64,000 nt of DNA, taken from contig LNEY01000017.1 in NCBI GenBank assembly GCA_001464195.1, forward strand, positions 1-64,000, given 5' to 3'. Within the stretch, counting starts at the first letter, position 1, and each line of letters starts with the position of its first letter. Positions 36,531-46,144 of this stretch are shown here, in pieces. Under the pieces are notes generated by a model that saw only the letters and a list, made by a program, of their open reading frames with translations, ran no database searches and was not told where the DNA came from. The translations under genes were made by a program, and so were the position numbers. Origin of the DNA: Burkholderiales bacterium Ga0077547 (GTDB taxonomy: Bacteria > Pseudomonadota > Gammaproteobacteria > Burkholderiales > Burkholderiaceae_C).

Positions 36531-36854
36531 TCACACCTGCATGTTCATGATGTCGCTGTAAGCCTGCACCAGCTTGTTGCGCACCTGGATCGTGGCCTGA
36601 AAGCCGATCTGCGCCTTCTGCATCGCGACCATCGTCTCTTCGATGCTGACGTTGGGGTTGTCGAGTTGCACCTCGCGCTGCAACCGGCCTGCTTCCGACT
36701 GCGAGTTGCTGACCGCACCCAGTGCCTGTGTCAGCGCCGCCTGAAATCCACCACCTTCGGCCGCTGACGCCTTCCCCAACGGCTGTCCCTGCGTGTTCAG
36801 CCCAGCACGGGCCACCGCCTGGGCGAAGTCGAAAGGCTTGAGGGTGACATTCAT
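36531..36854 (-). CDS. fliE: Flagellar basal body protein FliE
   Basis: A 107-residue MS-ring/rod junction protein. Family end motif is clear: LDNPNVSIEETMVAMQKAQ, then IQVRNKLVQAYSDIMNMQV. The ATG at 36854 (MNVTLKPFDFAQAVA) has AGGGG upstream; earlier in-frame starts add non-family sequence. It is divergent from fliF, as in other Burkholderiales. Confidence 0.95.
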   Translation of the reverse strand: MNVTLKPFDFAQAVARAGLNTQGQPLGKASAAEGGGFQAALTQALGAVSNSQSEAGRLQREVQLDNPNVSIEETMVAMQKAQIGFQATIQVRNKLVQAYSDIMNMQV

Positions 36855-37069
36855 CGCGAACCCCTGAAATCCAAGGCCGCTGGCACCTCGATTGGGCGCT
36901 CGGACGGCAGGTTTTGATGGAGTCCATCGTAGCCAGAACCTGGCGCCACGATGGGGCGAACTGGCGGGGGTTTGGTTCGCTTCTCGATCCTTGGAAAGCC
37001 TCCCCACGTTCGAATAATGGCTCCCATCGGCCGGCGCTTTCGGCCTCGAACACGCACTGAACGAGAACG

Positions 37070-38743
37070 ATGGACAACGCTGTCATTCTGAAGTCACCCG
37101 GTGCCCTCAACACCGCTCCCGGCTTGGGCACCCGCATCTCGGGCCTGCCGACAAAAAGCAAGCTCAACCTCGGTCTCGGCGCTGCGGCGCTGGTGGGCGT
37201 GGTGCTGGCCATGCTCATGTGGAGCAGCCAGGGCGATTACAAGGTGCTCTACGCCAATTTGTCTGACAAGGACGGCGGCGCGATCATCTCCCAGCTGTCG
37301 CAGATGAACATACCGTATCGCCATTCCGATGGTGGCCATGCGATCCTGGTGCCGTCCTCGATGGTTCACGACGCGCGTCTGAAACTGGCTTCTGCTGGCC
37401 TGCCGAAGGCCTCGGTGGGTGGCTTCGAAATGATGGACGGTGCCCGTTTCGGGCAGACGCAGTTCCAGGAGCGGCTGACTTTCCAGCGCGGCCTCGAAGG
37501 TGAACTCAGCCGCTCGATCACGTCGCTGGCGGCGGTCGAGAACGCGCGGGTGCACCTCGCACTGCCGAATCAGAACGGCTTCTTCCGTGAACAACAGAAG
37601 CCCAGCGCGTCGGTCGTGCTCACGCTGCACGCGGGGCGCACACTGGAGCGTGGCCAGGTGGCAGGCATCGTGCACCTGGTCTCCAGCAGCGTGCCCGAAA
37701 TGAGCCCGAAAGCGGTCAGCGTGCTCGATCAGACTGGCGCGCTGATTTCCTCGCCGCCCGATGCCGATGCGCAGGCGGGCCTCGACGCACAGCAACTGCA
37801 ATACCGCGCGCAGATCGAACAGGGCTACACCAAGCGCATTGCCGAGCTGCTCGAGCCGGTCGTGGGCCGCGACAACCTGCGCGCCAACGTGACAGCCGAG
37901 ATCGACTTCGCGCAGATCGAGTCGACCGAAAAGCTGTTCAAACCCAACCAGGGCAGCAGTGCCGAAGTCACGCTGCGCAGCGAGCAGACGACGGAACAAC
38001 TGGGAACCAATCCGGCAGCGCCATCCGGTGTGCCCGGTGCGGCCAGCAACCAGCCACCGCTGCCGGCGGCAGCGCCGCTCACGGGGGGTGTGGCGCCCTT
38101 GCAGACCGCGCAGGCCGGTGGCGTCGCTGCCAACAGCCGCCGTGAAGCCGTGAAGAACTACGAGGTCGACGAGACGGTGCGTGTCACACGCAACGCCACG
38201 GGCACCGTCAAGCGACTGAACGCCGCGGTGGTGGTCAACAACCGCACCGTCACCGATCCGAAGGGCAAGGTCACGCAGGTGCCCCTGGCCCCCGAGGAGC
38301 TGGAGAAACTGACCGCGCTCGTGCAGGAGAGCATCGGCTTCAACAAGGAGCGCGGCGACTCGGTGCGCGTGATCAACGCGCCATTCAAGGTCGAGCCCGT
38401 GACAGTGGTCGACGCGCCGATCTGGAAACAGCCCGAAATTCTCGACATGTTGCGCGCCGCCGCAGTCCCCGCCGGCTTGTCGCTGGTCGCGCTGCTGGTG
38501 TTCTTCGGGATGATCAAGCCAGGCCTGAAGATCGCGCTGACGCCTACGGTGCCACCACCCGGCAGCGCGATCGACGCCAGCGTCGGTGATGCGGTGGCCT
38601 TGCCGGGTCTGACGCCTTCGGTGCAGATGCTGGAAGCGCCACGTGACACGGCCCGGCTCGACGCCGCGCGATCGCTGGCCAAGGAAAACCCGGCCGCAGT
38701 GGCGCACATCGTGCGCGGCTGGGTCAACGGCCAGCCCGCCTGA
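37070..38743 (+). CDS. fliF: Flagellar MS-ring protein FliF
   Basis: Inner-membrane MS-ring subunit, 557 residues. First membrane helix about 35-52 (LGAAALVGVVLAMLMW), ring-building motifs in the periplasmic part (DGGAIISQLSQMNIPYR, GFEMMDGARFGQTQFQE), a Pro/Ala-rich loop (about 320-350), second membrane helix about 468-485 and a cytoplasmic tail that binds FliG (ARSLAKENPAAVAHIVRGWV). A TTGGAA-N16-AATAAT core promoter can be proposed at about 36988-37015. The gene opens fliFGHIJK. Confidence 0.97.
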   Translation: MDNAVILKSPGALNTAPGLGTRISGLPTKSKLNLGLGAAALVGVVLAMLMWSSQGDYKVLYANLSDKDGGAIISQLSQMNIPYRHSDGGHAILVPSSMVHDARLKLASAGLPKASVGGFEMMDGARFGQTQFQERLTFQRGLEGELSRSITSLAAVENARVHLALPNQNGFFREQQKPSASVVLTLHAGRTLERGQVAGIVHLVSSSVPEMSPKAVSVLDQTGALISSPPDADAQAGLDAQQLQYRAQIEQGYTKRIAELLEPVVGRDNLRANVTAEIDFAQIESTEKLFKPNQGSSAEVTLRSEQTTEQLGTNPAAPSGVPGAASNQPPLPAAAPLTGGVAPLQTAQAGGVAANSRREAVKNYEVDETVRVTRNATGTVKRLNAAVVVNNRTVTDPKGKVTQVPLAPEELEKLTALVQESIGFNKERGDSVRVINAPFKVEPVTVVDAPIWKQPEILDMLRAAAVPAGLSLVALLVFFGMIKPGLKIALTPTVPPPGSAIDASVGDAVALPGLTPSVQMLEAPRDTARLDAARSLAKENPAAVAHIVRGWVNGQPA

Positions 38744-38788
38744 TGGCTGCGCCCTCCCTTCCATCCACCGCCCACGGATGACACGACG

Positions 38789-39796
38789 ATGAGCGCCGAG
38801 ACGCCCGAAGAAGGCCTGGAGAACGCCGCGATCCTGCTGATGTCGCTCGGCGAGGAAGAGGCGGCCGAGGTATTCAAGTACCTGGCACCCAAGGAGGTGC
38901 AGGCGCTCGGCGAGACCATCGCCAAGATGAAGTCGATCACCCACGATCGCGTTGAAGGTGTGCTGACGAAGTTTTCCGAGATGGCTGGCGTGCAGAGCAT
39001 GCTGGTGGCGGACAACGACGAGTACGTGAAGAGCGTGCTGCGCCGAGCGCTGGGCGATGACAAGGCCAATCTGCTGATCGATCGCATCCTGCAGGGCAGC
39101 GATGTGTCGGGCATCGAGAGCCTGAAGTGGATGGACCCGCAGTCGGTCTCCGAACTGCTGCGCAACGAGCATCCGCAGATCGTGGCCGCGATCCTGGTGC
39201 ACCTCGATCCGGATCAGTCGTCCTCGGTGCTGAAGATGTTCACTGAGCGTCAGCGCAATGAAGTGCTGGTGCGCATTGCCACCCTCGACGGCATCCAGCC
39301 GTCCGCACTGAAGGACCTCAACGAGGTGATGAGCAAGGTGCTGGCCGGCGGCGAGAAGATGCGCAAGGCTTCGCTGGGGGGTGTGAAGCCGGCTGCCGAG
39401 ATCATCAACCTGATGGGCGGCAGCATCGAGACCGCGGTGCTCGACTACATCCGTGAAGCCGACAACGAGCTGGCGCAGAAGATCATGGACAACATGTTCA
39501 CCTTCGACGACCTGGAAAAGCTCGACGACAAGGCGATCCAGACGCTGCTGAAGGAAGTGCAGAGCGAGTCGCTGGTGATCGCGCTGAAGGGCGCGACACC
39601 GGAGATGCGCGAGAAGGTGTTCCGCAACATGTCCACGCGCGCTGCCGAAACGCTGCGCGAAGACCTCGACTCGCGCGGCCCGGTGCGTGTCAGCGAAGTC
39701 GAGAGCGAGCAGAAGGAATTGCTGAAGATCGTCCGCCGCCTGGCCGACGAGGGGCAGATCCAGTTGACCAGCGGCGGCGACGATGACTTCCTCTAA
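38789..39796 (+). CDS. fliG: Flagellar motor switch protein FliG
   Basis: Rotor protein (335 residues) contacting MotA. N-terminal FliF-binding domain (AAILLMSLGEEEAAEVFKYL), the middle EHPQ motif (NEHPQIVAAILVHLDPDQ) and the C-terminal torque helix with conserved charges (FDDLEKLDDKAIQTLLKEV, RAAETLREDLDSRGPVR) are intact. It overlaps fliH by 14 bp. Confidence 0.98.
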   Translation: MSAETPEEGLENAAILLMSLGEEEAAEVFKYLAPKEVQALGETIAKMKSITHDRVEGVLTKFSEMAGVQSMLVADNDEYVKSVLRRALGDDKANLLIDRILQGSDVSGIESLKWMDPQSVSELLRNEHPQIVAAILVHLDPDQSSSVLKMFTERQRNEVLVRIATLDGIQPSALKDLNEVMSKVLAGGEKMRKASLGGVKPAAEIINLMGGSIETAVLDYIREADNELAQKIMDNMFTFDDLEKLDDKAIQTLLKEVQSESLVIALKGATPEMREKVFRNMSTRAAETLREDLDSRGPVRVSEVESEQKELLKIVRRLADEGQIQLTSGGDDDFL

Positions 39797-40550
39797 GTTC
39801 AAGAACGTGCCGCCGCCAGAGGGTGGAGGCAAGACCTCGGCCTACGCGCGCTTCATCCCGCGCGAGGAGCTCAGCTCGTTCGAGGCATGGAATCCGAGCG
39901 CGCTGTCGGGGGCTGATCCGAATGCCAGCGCCGGCATGCCGACCGCCGAGCCTGAGGCGCCGACGCTGTCCGTCGCCGAGCAGCTGGCCGCGCAACTGCG
40001 CGCGGCGCGGCAGAGCGGCTATCAGGACGGATACCGCGACGGGCTGGCGGCGCTCGACGGCTTCAAGCAGAGCTACGCCGCGCAGATCACTGCCCAGCTG
40101 GGTCGCCTGGTGGAATCTCACGGTGCCCAGCTCGACTGCCTGCAACAGCAGCTGGCGCAGGCGATCGCAGTGTGTGCCACGTCGATGGCGCGCGAGGTCG
40201 TGCGCAGTGAGTTGAAGGTGAATCCGGAGCTGGTGGCTGCCGTGGCACAGGAAGCCGTCGAGGCGCTGCTGCTCAGCGCGCGTCACATCACCGTGCGCGT
40301 GCATCCCGATGACCAGCCTCTGGTTGCACAAGGCGCCGCCGACGTGCTGCAGGCACGTGGAGCGCGCTTGATTCCAGACACCCACATCGCGCGCGGAGGC
40401 TGCCGCGTCGACAGCGACATTGCGAGCGTCGACGGCACCGTGGCCGCGCGCTGGCGCCGGGCGTCAGCCGCGCTCGGCTCCGACACCGAGTGGACCGACG
40501 AGCCGACGGCCGATGCCCCGGATGCCCCTCCCGATGAGGCCGCCCGATGA
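39783..40550 (+). CDS. fliH: Flagellar export ATPase regulator FliH
   Basis: A 255-residue stator-like regulator of FliI. The N-terminal part is disordered with [11 protein letters not shown], the middle is an Ala/Gln-rich helical stalk ([20 protein letters not shown], the GxxxG-type region) and the C-terminal domain ([29 protein letters not shown]) is V/A-type ATPase subunit E-like. A Pro/Asp-rich tail ends it. It overlaps fliG and fliI. Confidence 0.93.
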   Translation: MTSSKFKNVPPPEGGGKTSAYARFIPREELSSFEAWNPSALSGADPNASAGMPTAEPEAPTLSVAEQLAAQLRAARQSGYQDGYRDGLAALDGFKQSYAAQITAQLGRLVESHGAQLDCLQQQLAQAIAVCATSMAREVVRSELKVNPELVAAVAQEAVEALLLSARHITVRVHPDDQPLVAQGAADVLQARGARLIPDTHIARGGCRVDSDIASVDGTVAARWRRASAALGSDTEWTDEPTADAPDAPPDEAAR

Positions 40551-42016
40551 TCAACAGCCCGCTGGAGAACGACGCACTGCAGCGCGCCGCCGAGCGCGCT
40601 CAGAGGGCCCAAGCGAGCGTGGGCGCGCGACCCGACGACTGGACGCGCTACCTCGAGACCCTGCAGATGTTCGCGGCCGATCCGGTCGCGCTGGAGACCC
40701 AAGGCATGCTGGTGCGTGTCGCTGGTCTGGTGCTGGAAGCTGCAGGCCTGCGCGAGCCGGTCGGCTCGGTGTGCGAGGTGCGCATGGCTGGTCAGCCCCC
40801 CGTGCCCGCCGAGGTGGTCGGCTTCTCGGGGGACCGCACCTACCTGATGCCCACCGGCGATGTGCACGGCCTGGCCAGTGGCGCCCGCGTGGTGCCCAAG
40901 ACGTCACCGATGGTGCCGCTGCAGCTGGGCGCTCCGCGGCATCCCTGGCGGCGCAGTCTGGACCGCACCTTGCACCTGCCGGTCGGTGACGGACTGCTCG
41001 GCCGCGTTGTCGATTCTCATGGCCACCCGATGGATCGCAAGGGTCCGTTGGTCGATGTGCACAACGCGCCGCTGGTGCGCCGGGCGATCAATGCGATGGA
41101 TCGCGACCCGGTGCGCACACCGCTCGACACCGGCGTGCGCTCGATCAACGCCATGCTCACCGTCGGCCGCGGCCAACGCCTGGGGCTGTTCGCCGGCACG
41201 GGTGTCGGCAAGTCGGTGCTGATGGGCATGATGGCGCGCTACACCGAAGCCGATGTGATCGTCGTCGGGCTGATCGGCGAGCGCGGCCGTGAGGTCAAGG
41301 AATTCATCGAGGACATCCTCGGCGCCGAAGGCCTGGCGCGCTCGGTGGTGGTGGCAGCACCCGCCGATGCGCCACCGCTCACGCGCATGCAGGGTGCCAA
41401 CTACGCCACCGCCGTGGCCGAACACTTTCGCGACCGTGGCCAGCATGTGCTGCTGCTGATGGACTCGCTGACGCGCTACGCGATGGCACAGCGCGAGATC
41501 GCGCTCGCGATCGGCGAGCCGCCCGCCACCAAGGGCTATCCGCCGAGCTGCTTTGCGAAGCTGCCACAGCTCGTTGAGCGCAGCGGCAATGGCGTGGCCG
41601 GCAGCGGCTCGATCACCGCGATCTACACGGTGCTGACCGAGGGCGACGACCCGCAGGATCCGATCGCCGACGCGGCGCGAGGCATCCTCGATGGCCACAT
41701 CGTGCTGTCGCGAGAACTGGCCGAAGCGGGTCACTACCCGGCGATCGATGTCGAACGCTCGATCTCGCGGGTGATGACGAGCGTGGCGCCGGTGGCGCAC
41801 ATCGAATCGGCGCGTCGGTTCCGCCAGCTGCATTCGAAGTACCAGAAGGCGCGCGATCTCATCCAGCTCGGGGCCTACGCACCCGGACACGACGCCGAAC
41901 TCGACAGCGCGGTACGCCTGCACGCGCCCATGACGCAATTCCTGCAGCAAGACATGCACCAGCCCGCCCATCTCGACAGCAGCGTCGAGTGGTTGCGCGC
42001 GGTGGTGGCGAGCTGA
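40547..42016 (+). CDS. fliI: Flagellum-specific ATPase FliI
   Basis: Export ATPase, 489 residues. Walker A is [14 protein letters not shown] (Lys222), Walker [21 protein letters not shown], and the catalytic Glu lies in [13 protein letters not shown]; the T3SS ATPase signature [16 protein letters not shown] follows. The ~50-residue N-terminal region before the beta-barrel is slightly long. Start overlaps fliH by 4 bp. Confidence 0.98.
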   Translation: MINSPLENDALQRAAERAQRAQASVGARPDDWTRYLETLQMFAADPVALETQGMLVRVAGLVLEAAGLREPVGSVCEVRMAGQPPVPAEVVGFSGDRTYLMPTGDVHGLASGARVVPKTSPMVPLQLGAPRHPWRRSLDRTLHLPVGDGLLGRVVDSHGHPMDRKGPLVDVHNAPLVRRAINAMDRDPVRTPLDTGVRSINAMLTVGRGQRLGLFAGTGVGKSVLMGMMARYTEADVIVVGLIGERGREVKEFIEDILGAEGLARSVVVAAPADAPPLTRMQGANYATAVAEHFRDRGQHVLLLMDSLTRYAMAQREIALAIGEPPATKGYPPSCFAKLPQLVERSGNGVAGSGSITAIYTVLTEGDDPQDPIADAARGILDGHIVLSRELAEAGHYPAIDVERSISRVMTSVAPVAHIESARRFRQLHSKYQKARDLIQLGAYAPGHDAELDSAVRLHAPMTQFLQQDMHQPAHLDSSVEWLRAVVAS

Positions 42017-42045
42017 CCTTTGCCCTCTGAACCAAGGTACCGACC

Positions 42046-42510
42046 ATGAGCATCTTGCAACCCTTGATGAGCCTGCTGGGACAGGTCGAACGCGAGCGCG
42101 ACGACCTGGCCTTGGCCTGTCAACGCGCCGCGCAGGTGCAGCAGACGGCTGCCGCCCAGGCCCAGCAGCTGGTGACTTACCGGCGGGACTACGAGCAGCG
42201 CTGGGCGCATCAGTTCCGAACCGATGGGCGGATGGAGCTGGTCAACTGCTATCGCGGCTTCATGGAGCGTCTGACGCAAGCGGTGGACCAGCAGTGCGCT
42301 GTTGCCGCGCAAGCCGAAGCCGAGCTCGACAATGCACGCAGGGCCCTGCGCGAAGGCGAGATGCGCGTCGCCTCGGTGCGCAAGCTGATCGAACGGCGAG
42401 TGGCCGAAGCGCACACGGCCGCGCAGCGCCGCGAGCAGAAGGCGTGTGATGAGTTCGCCTCGCGTGCCGCCTGGAATCAGGCCGCTGCAGGCCTGGCAGG
42501 TGCCGTATGA
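42046..42510 (+). CDS. fliJ: Flagellar export chaperone FliJ
   Basis: A 154-residue coiled-coil protein that couples FliI to FlhA and escorts chaperones. It is helical throughout (ERERDDLALACQRAAQVQQ, AQAEAELDNARRALREGEM, KLIERRVAEAHTAAQRREQK), the typical FliJ length and pattern. It lies between fliI (29 bp gap) and fliK (4-bp overlap). Confidence 0.93.
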   Translation: MSILQPLMSLLGQVERERDDLALACQRAAQVQQTAAAQAQQLVTYRRDYEQRWAHQFRTDGRMELVNCYRGFMERLTQAVDQQCAVAAQAEAELDNARRALREGEMRVASVRKLIERRVAEAHTAAQRREQKACDEFASRAAWNQAAAGLAGAV

Positions 42511-43895
42511 GCGCGCTCGACAGCGCCCGGGCGCTGAACGCGCTGAACCTGAAGCCCACCTCGGCCGTGGCCCAAGCCGCGTCGACGAAGCATCGGGACC
42601 CGCTGCCCGACACCAGGGACGAGACCGGCAAGGCCCGATTTGCCCGACTGCTCGACCACAGTCGCGCGGCCGCTGCGACGGCGCAACAGCCGCCGGGGCG
42701 ATCAGCCCGCGAGGCGACGGACTCGGCGTCACCGCGGCGCACGGATCGGCAGGCTGACAAGGATCAGGATTCCAACACCGACACCCAGACCGAAGCCACC
42801 CCGTCCCGTGCCTCGAATGAGCGCCCCGGACCCTCCGCCAGGTCCCGCAGTGCTCGCGACGACGCCGCGAATGAGGCGCCCGATCAGGCTGCAGAGGGCT
42901 CCGTGTCGGATGAGGTCACCGGCACCGCCCCCACGAGAGACGCGGATGGGCATCCGCTACACGCCAACGGCGGTGTCAGCGATCTGGCCGCGATGCTCGG
43001 ACTGGGGAGGCCACTGGCCACGACCGTGCCACCGCCAGGGTCTGAGGCTGCCGTGGCTGCGGGCGATGTTGCGTCCGACGCCACGAGCGCGGTGGCGACG
43101 CCGCTGACCTCGCTCGACCAGGCGGGCATCGATGCGCCGGCCCACCCTGCCGCGGACGCAGAGGCCGCCGACGCACTCGCCGCCACGTCGACCGGCGAAC
43201 GCGGACTGAGACTGGGCGTGGGACAAGCCCCACAGCCCCCGGTGCCTGTTGATCCGAAAGCCGTCATGGATGCCACGGCCCACTCGAATGTGCTCCCGAA
43301 TGCCGCACTGGCCCACATGGCCGGGCTTGCACTTGGTGTTGGCAAGAGCGATGAGGGGCCGAAGACCCCATTCGCGCTGGATGCATTGCCGTCGGGCGCC
43401 AGCGCACCCCTCGCCGGGCACGGCGTGGCCTCCCTGGCGCGCTCCCTCGACAACCCGGCATCGGCGAGTGCCACCGTGCCCACCCCGGTGGGTGATCCCG
43501 GATTCCATGAGGACCTCGCAGCCCAGGTCAGCGTGTTCGCACGCGCCGGGCTCTCCAAGGCCGAGCTGCACCTGAACCCGGCCGAGCTGGGCCCCGTGTC
43601 GGTCCACATCATGATGAACGGCGACCAGGCCCGGGTCGACTTCGGTGCCGATCGCGCACAGACCCGACAGGCCATCGAAGCCGGCTGGGCCGAGTTGGCC
43701 ACGTCCTTGAAGGACGCCGGCTTCACCCTCAGCGGCGGCGGTGTGTCGGAGCAGGCACAGCGCCAGGCCGCCGAGCGCCAGGCGACACCACAGGGCCCTC
43801 GCAGCGGGCGTGCCGTGGCAGTTGACGACGTGCCGGCAGCCTCGATCGTTGCGGCGCGGCCGCGGGCGGGATCGGCGCTGGATCTGTACGCTTGA
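42507..43895 (+). CDS. fliK: Flagellar hook-length control protein FliK
   Basis: A 462-residue ruler/export-switch protein. The long N-terminal part is Ala/Pro/Thr-rich and disordered. The C-terminal Flg_hook domain is clear (SKAELHLNPAELGPVSVHIM, GWAELATSLKDAGFTLSGG) and ends in a Gln/Arg-rich tail. It closes the fliFGHIJK operon; a palindromic repeat starts right after the stop codon. Confidence 0.93.
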   Translation: MSALDSARALNALNLKPTSAVAQAASTKHRDPLPDTRDETGKARFARLLDHSRAAAATAQQPPGRSAREATDSASPRRTDRQADKDQDSNTDTQTEATPSRASNERPGPSARSRSARDDAANEAPDQAAEGSVSDEVTGTAPTRDADGHPLHANGGVSDLAAMLGLGRPLATTVPPPGSEAAVAAGDVASDATSAVATPLTSLDQAGIDAPAHPAADAEAADALAATSTGERGLRLGVGQAPQPPVPVDPKAVMDATAHSNVLPNAALAHMAGLALGVGKSDEGPKTPFALDALPSGASAPLAGHGVASLARSLDNPASASATVPTPVGDPGFHEDLAAQVSVFARAGLSKAELHLNPAELGPVSVHIMMNGDQARVDFGADRAQTRQAIEAGWAELATSLKDAGFTLSGGGVSEQAQRQAAERQATPQGPRSGRAVAVDDVPAASIVAARPRAGSALDLYA

Positions 43896-43896
43896 G

Positions 43897-44337
43897 TTTG
43901 CTTTGCTGGCAGCACGCCGTGCGTGGAACCGCGCCGGGTGTTCGCCCCGGCGGGCGAGTCACTTTTTTCTGCTGGCCCAGGAAAAAGTAACCAAAAAAGA
44001 GGGCCTGAACACCAGCCATTTGGTCACCACGCTTCGGCTACAGGTGGACTGCACAGGCTCTGGCACGAGAACCCACACCGAGGACCCGAAGGGTCGAGGC
44101 TCAGCGAGACCGCATGTTTGAACCTGAGCGAGGTAACCGAGGCGGTAGATCGCTGAATGTTCTCGAGCCAGAGCCGTTGAAGTAGGCGGCTAGCCGGAGC
44201 GAGCCGATCAAATGGGCTGGTGTTCAGGCCCTTTGCTTTGGTGACTTTCATTTGGGCCCGCAAATGAAAGTTACTCGGCAGCCGGGCCGAGACCCGGCGC
44301 GGTCTCACACAGCGGCGCACTGCAACGCAAGGCAAAC
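43897..44337. repeat. Dispersed palindromic repeat, copy 2
   Basis: The same element as at 27476-27907. The core runs from GCGCCGGGT (43931) to ACCCGGCGC (44300) and pairing continues outward for about 35 bases (GTTTGCTTTGCTGGCAGC against CTGCAACGCAAGGCAAAC). Arm hairpins are ACTTTTTTCTG...CAGGAAAAAGT and ACTTTCATTTG...CAAATGAAAGT: the stem sequence differs from copy 1 yet still pairs. It begins two bases after the fliK stop, so it sits between fliK and the fliL promoter. The rest of the 43896-44493 gap (44338-44493) holds a candidate fliL promoter. Confidence 0.85.
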
Positions 44338-44393
44338 CCCGCCACCTGGCGTATGCAATCCCCAATTCAGCCCTCTTTCCACCCCTTATCGAC

Positions 44394-44422
44394 GCTTCGC
44401 CCAGACGCCTCATTTTGATAAT
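44394..44422 (+). promoter_or_regulatory. Possible fliL operon promoter
   Basis: GCTTCG, 17-base spacer, GATAAT. The -10 is good, the -35 weak, as expected for an activator-dependent class 2 promoter. Spacing equals that of the flhB and flhA sites. It lies 71 bases before the fliL ATG. Confidence 0.45.
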
Positions 44423-44493
44423 GATTTGAACGTTGGCGTGCGACCCCTCCACAGGGCGCCACCGACCTGAGACTCTCATCTGAAGGATCCGTC

Positions 44494-45129
44494 ATGGCCA
44501 CTGCCGCCGCTGCCCCCGCTGTTGTCGATGCCGACGTCGTCGCGCCGAAAAAGGGCAAGAAGAAGCTGATCATCATCATTGCCGCAGCGCTGGCAGTGCT
44601 GTTGATCGGCGGTGGCGTTGCCGCTTATGTGCTCAAGCAAAAGGCTGCGGCCGCCGAGGCGGCCGCAGAAGCGGAAGACGGCGATGCATCTGCCGCCAGC
44701 GAAGAGCACGCCGAGAAAGACGAGCCCAAGGCCCCGCCGGTGTTCGTGGCGCTGGACCCGTTTGTCGTGAACCTGGCCGACCGCGATGCAGAGCGCTTTG
44801 CACAGATCGGCGTCACCCTGCAAGTCGACGACGCCAAGTTCGCCGATGAGCTGAAGCTGTACATGCCCGCGGTGCGCAACGGCATCCTGATGGTGCTGGC
44901 GCACAAGACGTCGGGCGAACTGCTGGAACGCTCCGGCAAGGAACGGCTCGCCGCCGAAATCATGCGCGAGTCGGTGCGACCGATGGGCATCGCCATCGAC
45001 GTCGACGAGCCGTCCGCGGATCCGAGTGCCGACGTCGATGGGGACAAGCCGAAGAAGAAGAAAAAGAAGAAGCCTGCCCAGCACAACCCGATTACCAGCG
45101 TCAATTTCTCCAGCTTCATCATTCAGTGA
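44494..45129 (+). CDS. fliL: Flagellar basal body protein FliL
   Basis: Single-pass inner-membrane protein (211 residues) that supports the stator. Cytoplasmic Lys-rich stretch, membrane helix about 26-46 (LIIIIAAALAVLLIGGGVAAY), then a periplasmic domain (VALDPFVVNLADRDAERFAQ). Odd: an acidic/polylysine insertion near the C-terminus (DKPKKKKKKKPAQ) just before the conserved final strand (ITSVNFSSFIIQ). It opens the fliLMNOPQR operon. Confidence 0.94.
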   Translation: MATAAAAPAVVDADVVAPKKGKKKLIIIIAAALAVLLIGGGVAAYVLKQKAAAAEAAAEAEDGDASAASEEHAEKDEPKAPPVFVALDPFVVNLADRDAERFAQIGVTLQVDDAKFADELKLYMPAVRNGILMVLAHKTSGELLERSGKERLAAEIMRESVRPMGIAIDVDEPSADPSADVDGDKPKKKKKKKPAQHNPITSVNFSSFIIQ

Positions 45130-45142
45130 GCGCGCAGCCCTC

Positions 45143-46144
45143 ATGAATCAGCAGATCCTGTCGCAAGACGAAGTTGATGCGCTGTTGCAGGGCATCACCG
45201 GTGAGAGCCAGAAGCTCGAAGCCGAAGACGTGCCCAGCGGGGGCATACGCAACTACGACATCGCCAGCCAGGAGCGCATCGTCCGCGGCCGCATGCCGAC
45301 GATGGAGATCATCAGCGAGCGCTTCGCCCGCAACATCCGCATCGGCCTGTTCAACTTCATCCGCAAGAGCCCCGAGGTGTCGATCGGCGGCATCAAGGTC
45401 CAGAAGTACAGCGCGTTCCTGCGCGAGATCGTCGTGCCGACCAACTTCAACATCGTCAGCGTCAAGCCACTGCGTGGCAGCGGGCTGATCGTCTGCGACC
45501 CGACGCTGGTGTTCGCGGTGATCGACGCCTTGTTCGGTGGCGCCGGCAAGTACCACACGCGCATCGAGGGGCGGGATTTTTCGCCAACCGAGCAACGCAT
45601 CATCACGCGGCTGGTCGAGGTGATCACCACCGAGTATCAGAAAGCGTGGCAAGGCATCTACCCGCTGGAGCTCGAATACCAGCGGTCGGAGATGCAGCCG
45701 CAGTTCGCCAACATCGCAACCCCCAGCGAGATCATGGTGGCGACCTCGTTCACGCTGGAGATCGGCGACTCGACCGGCACGATCCATTTCTGCATCCCGT
45801 ACTCGACGCTGGAGCCCATCCGCGACGTGCTGTATTCGACGATGCAGGGCGACAGTGCCGAGCCGGATCGTCGCTGGGTGAACCTGCTGAAGGAGCAGAT
45901 CAAGGCCGCCGATGTGGAGCTGGTGGCCGAACTCGCCACCGCGCCGGCGACCGTCGAACAGCTGCTGTCGTTCAAGGTCGGTGACTTCATCGAGCTGGAC
46001 CTGCAGCCGGGCATCGAGGCGAAGATTTCCGGGGTGCCGGTGCTGGAATGCCATTACGGCATCGCCAACGGGCGCTACGCGCTGAAGGTCGATCAACTGT
46101 TGTCCAGCTCGAACACGGGCTGGCTGGGAGCAAGCAATGTCTGA
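45143..46144 (+). CDS. fliM: Flagellar motor switch protein FliM
   Basis: C-ring subunit that receives CheY-P. The ATG at 45143 gives MNQQILSQDEVDALLQGITG, whose LSQDEVDALL is the CheY-docking peptide; the frame is open upstream but inside fliL. The middle CheC-like domain (RGRMPTMEIISERFARNIRI) and the C-terminal SpoA domain (FKVGDFIELDL, YALKVDQLLS) are typical. Length 333. It overlaps fliN by 8 bp. Confidence 0.97.
   Translation: MNQQILSQDEVDALLQGITGESQKLEAEDVPSGGIRNYDIASQERIVRGRMPTMEIISERFARNIRIGLFNFIRKSPEVSIGGIKVQKYSAFLREIVVPTNFNIVSVKPLRGSGLIVCDPTLVFAVIDALFGGAGKYHTRIEGRDFSPTEQRIITRLVEVITTEYQKAWQGIYPLELEYQRSEMQPQFANIATPSEIMVATSFTLEIGDSTGTIHFCIPYSTLEPIRDVLYSTMQGDSAEPDRRWVNLLKEQIKAADVELVAELATAPATVEQLLSFKVGDFIELDLQPGIEAKISGVPVLECHYGIANGRYALKVDQLLSSSNTGWLGASNV

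Noticed and set aside
37094..39832. A 912-codon open frame on the minus strand opposite fliF and fliG
   Set aside because: It is antisense to two certain genes, His/Gln/Arg-rich in composition and without domain features: a shadow frame caused by high GC codon use.
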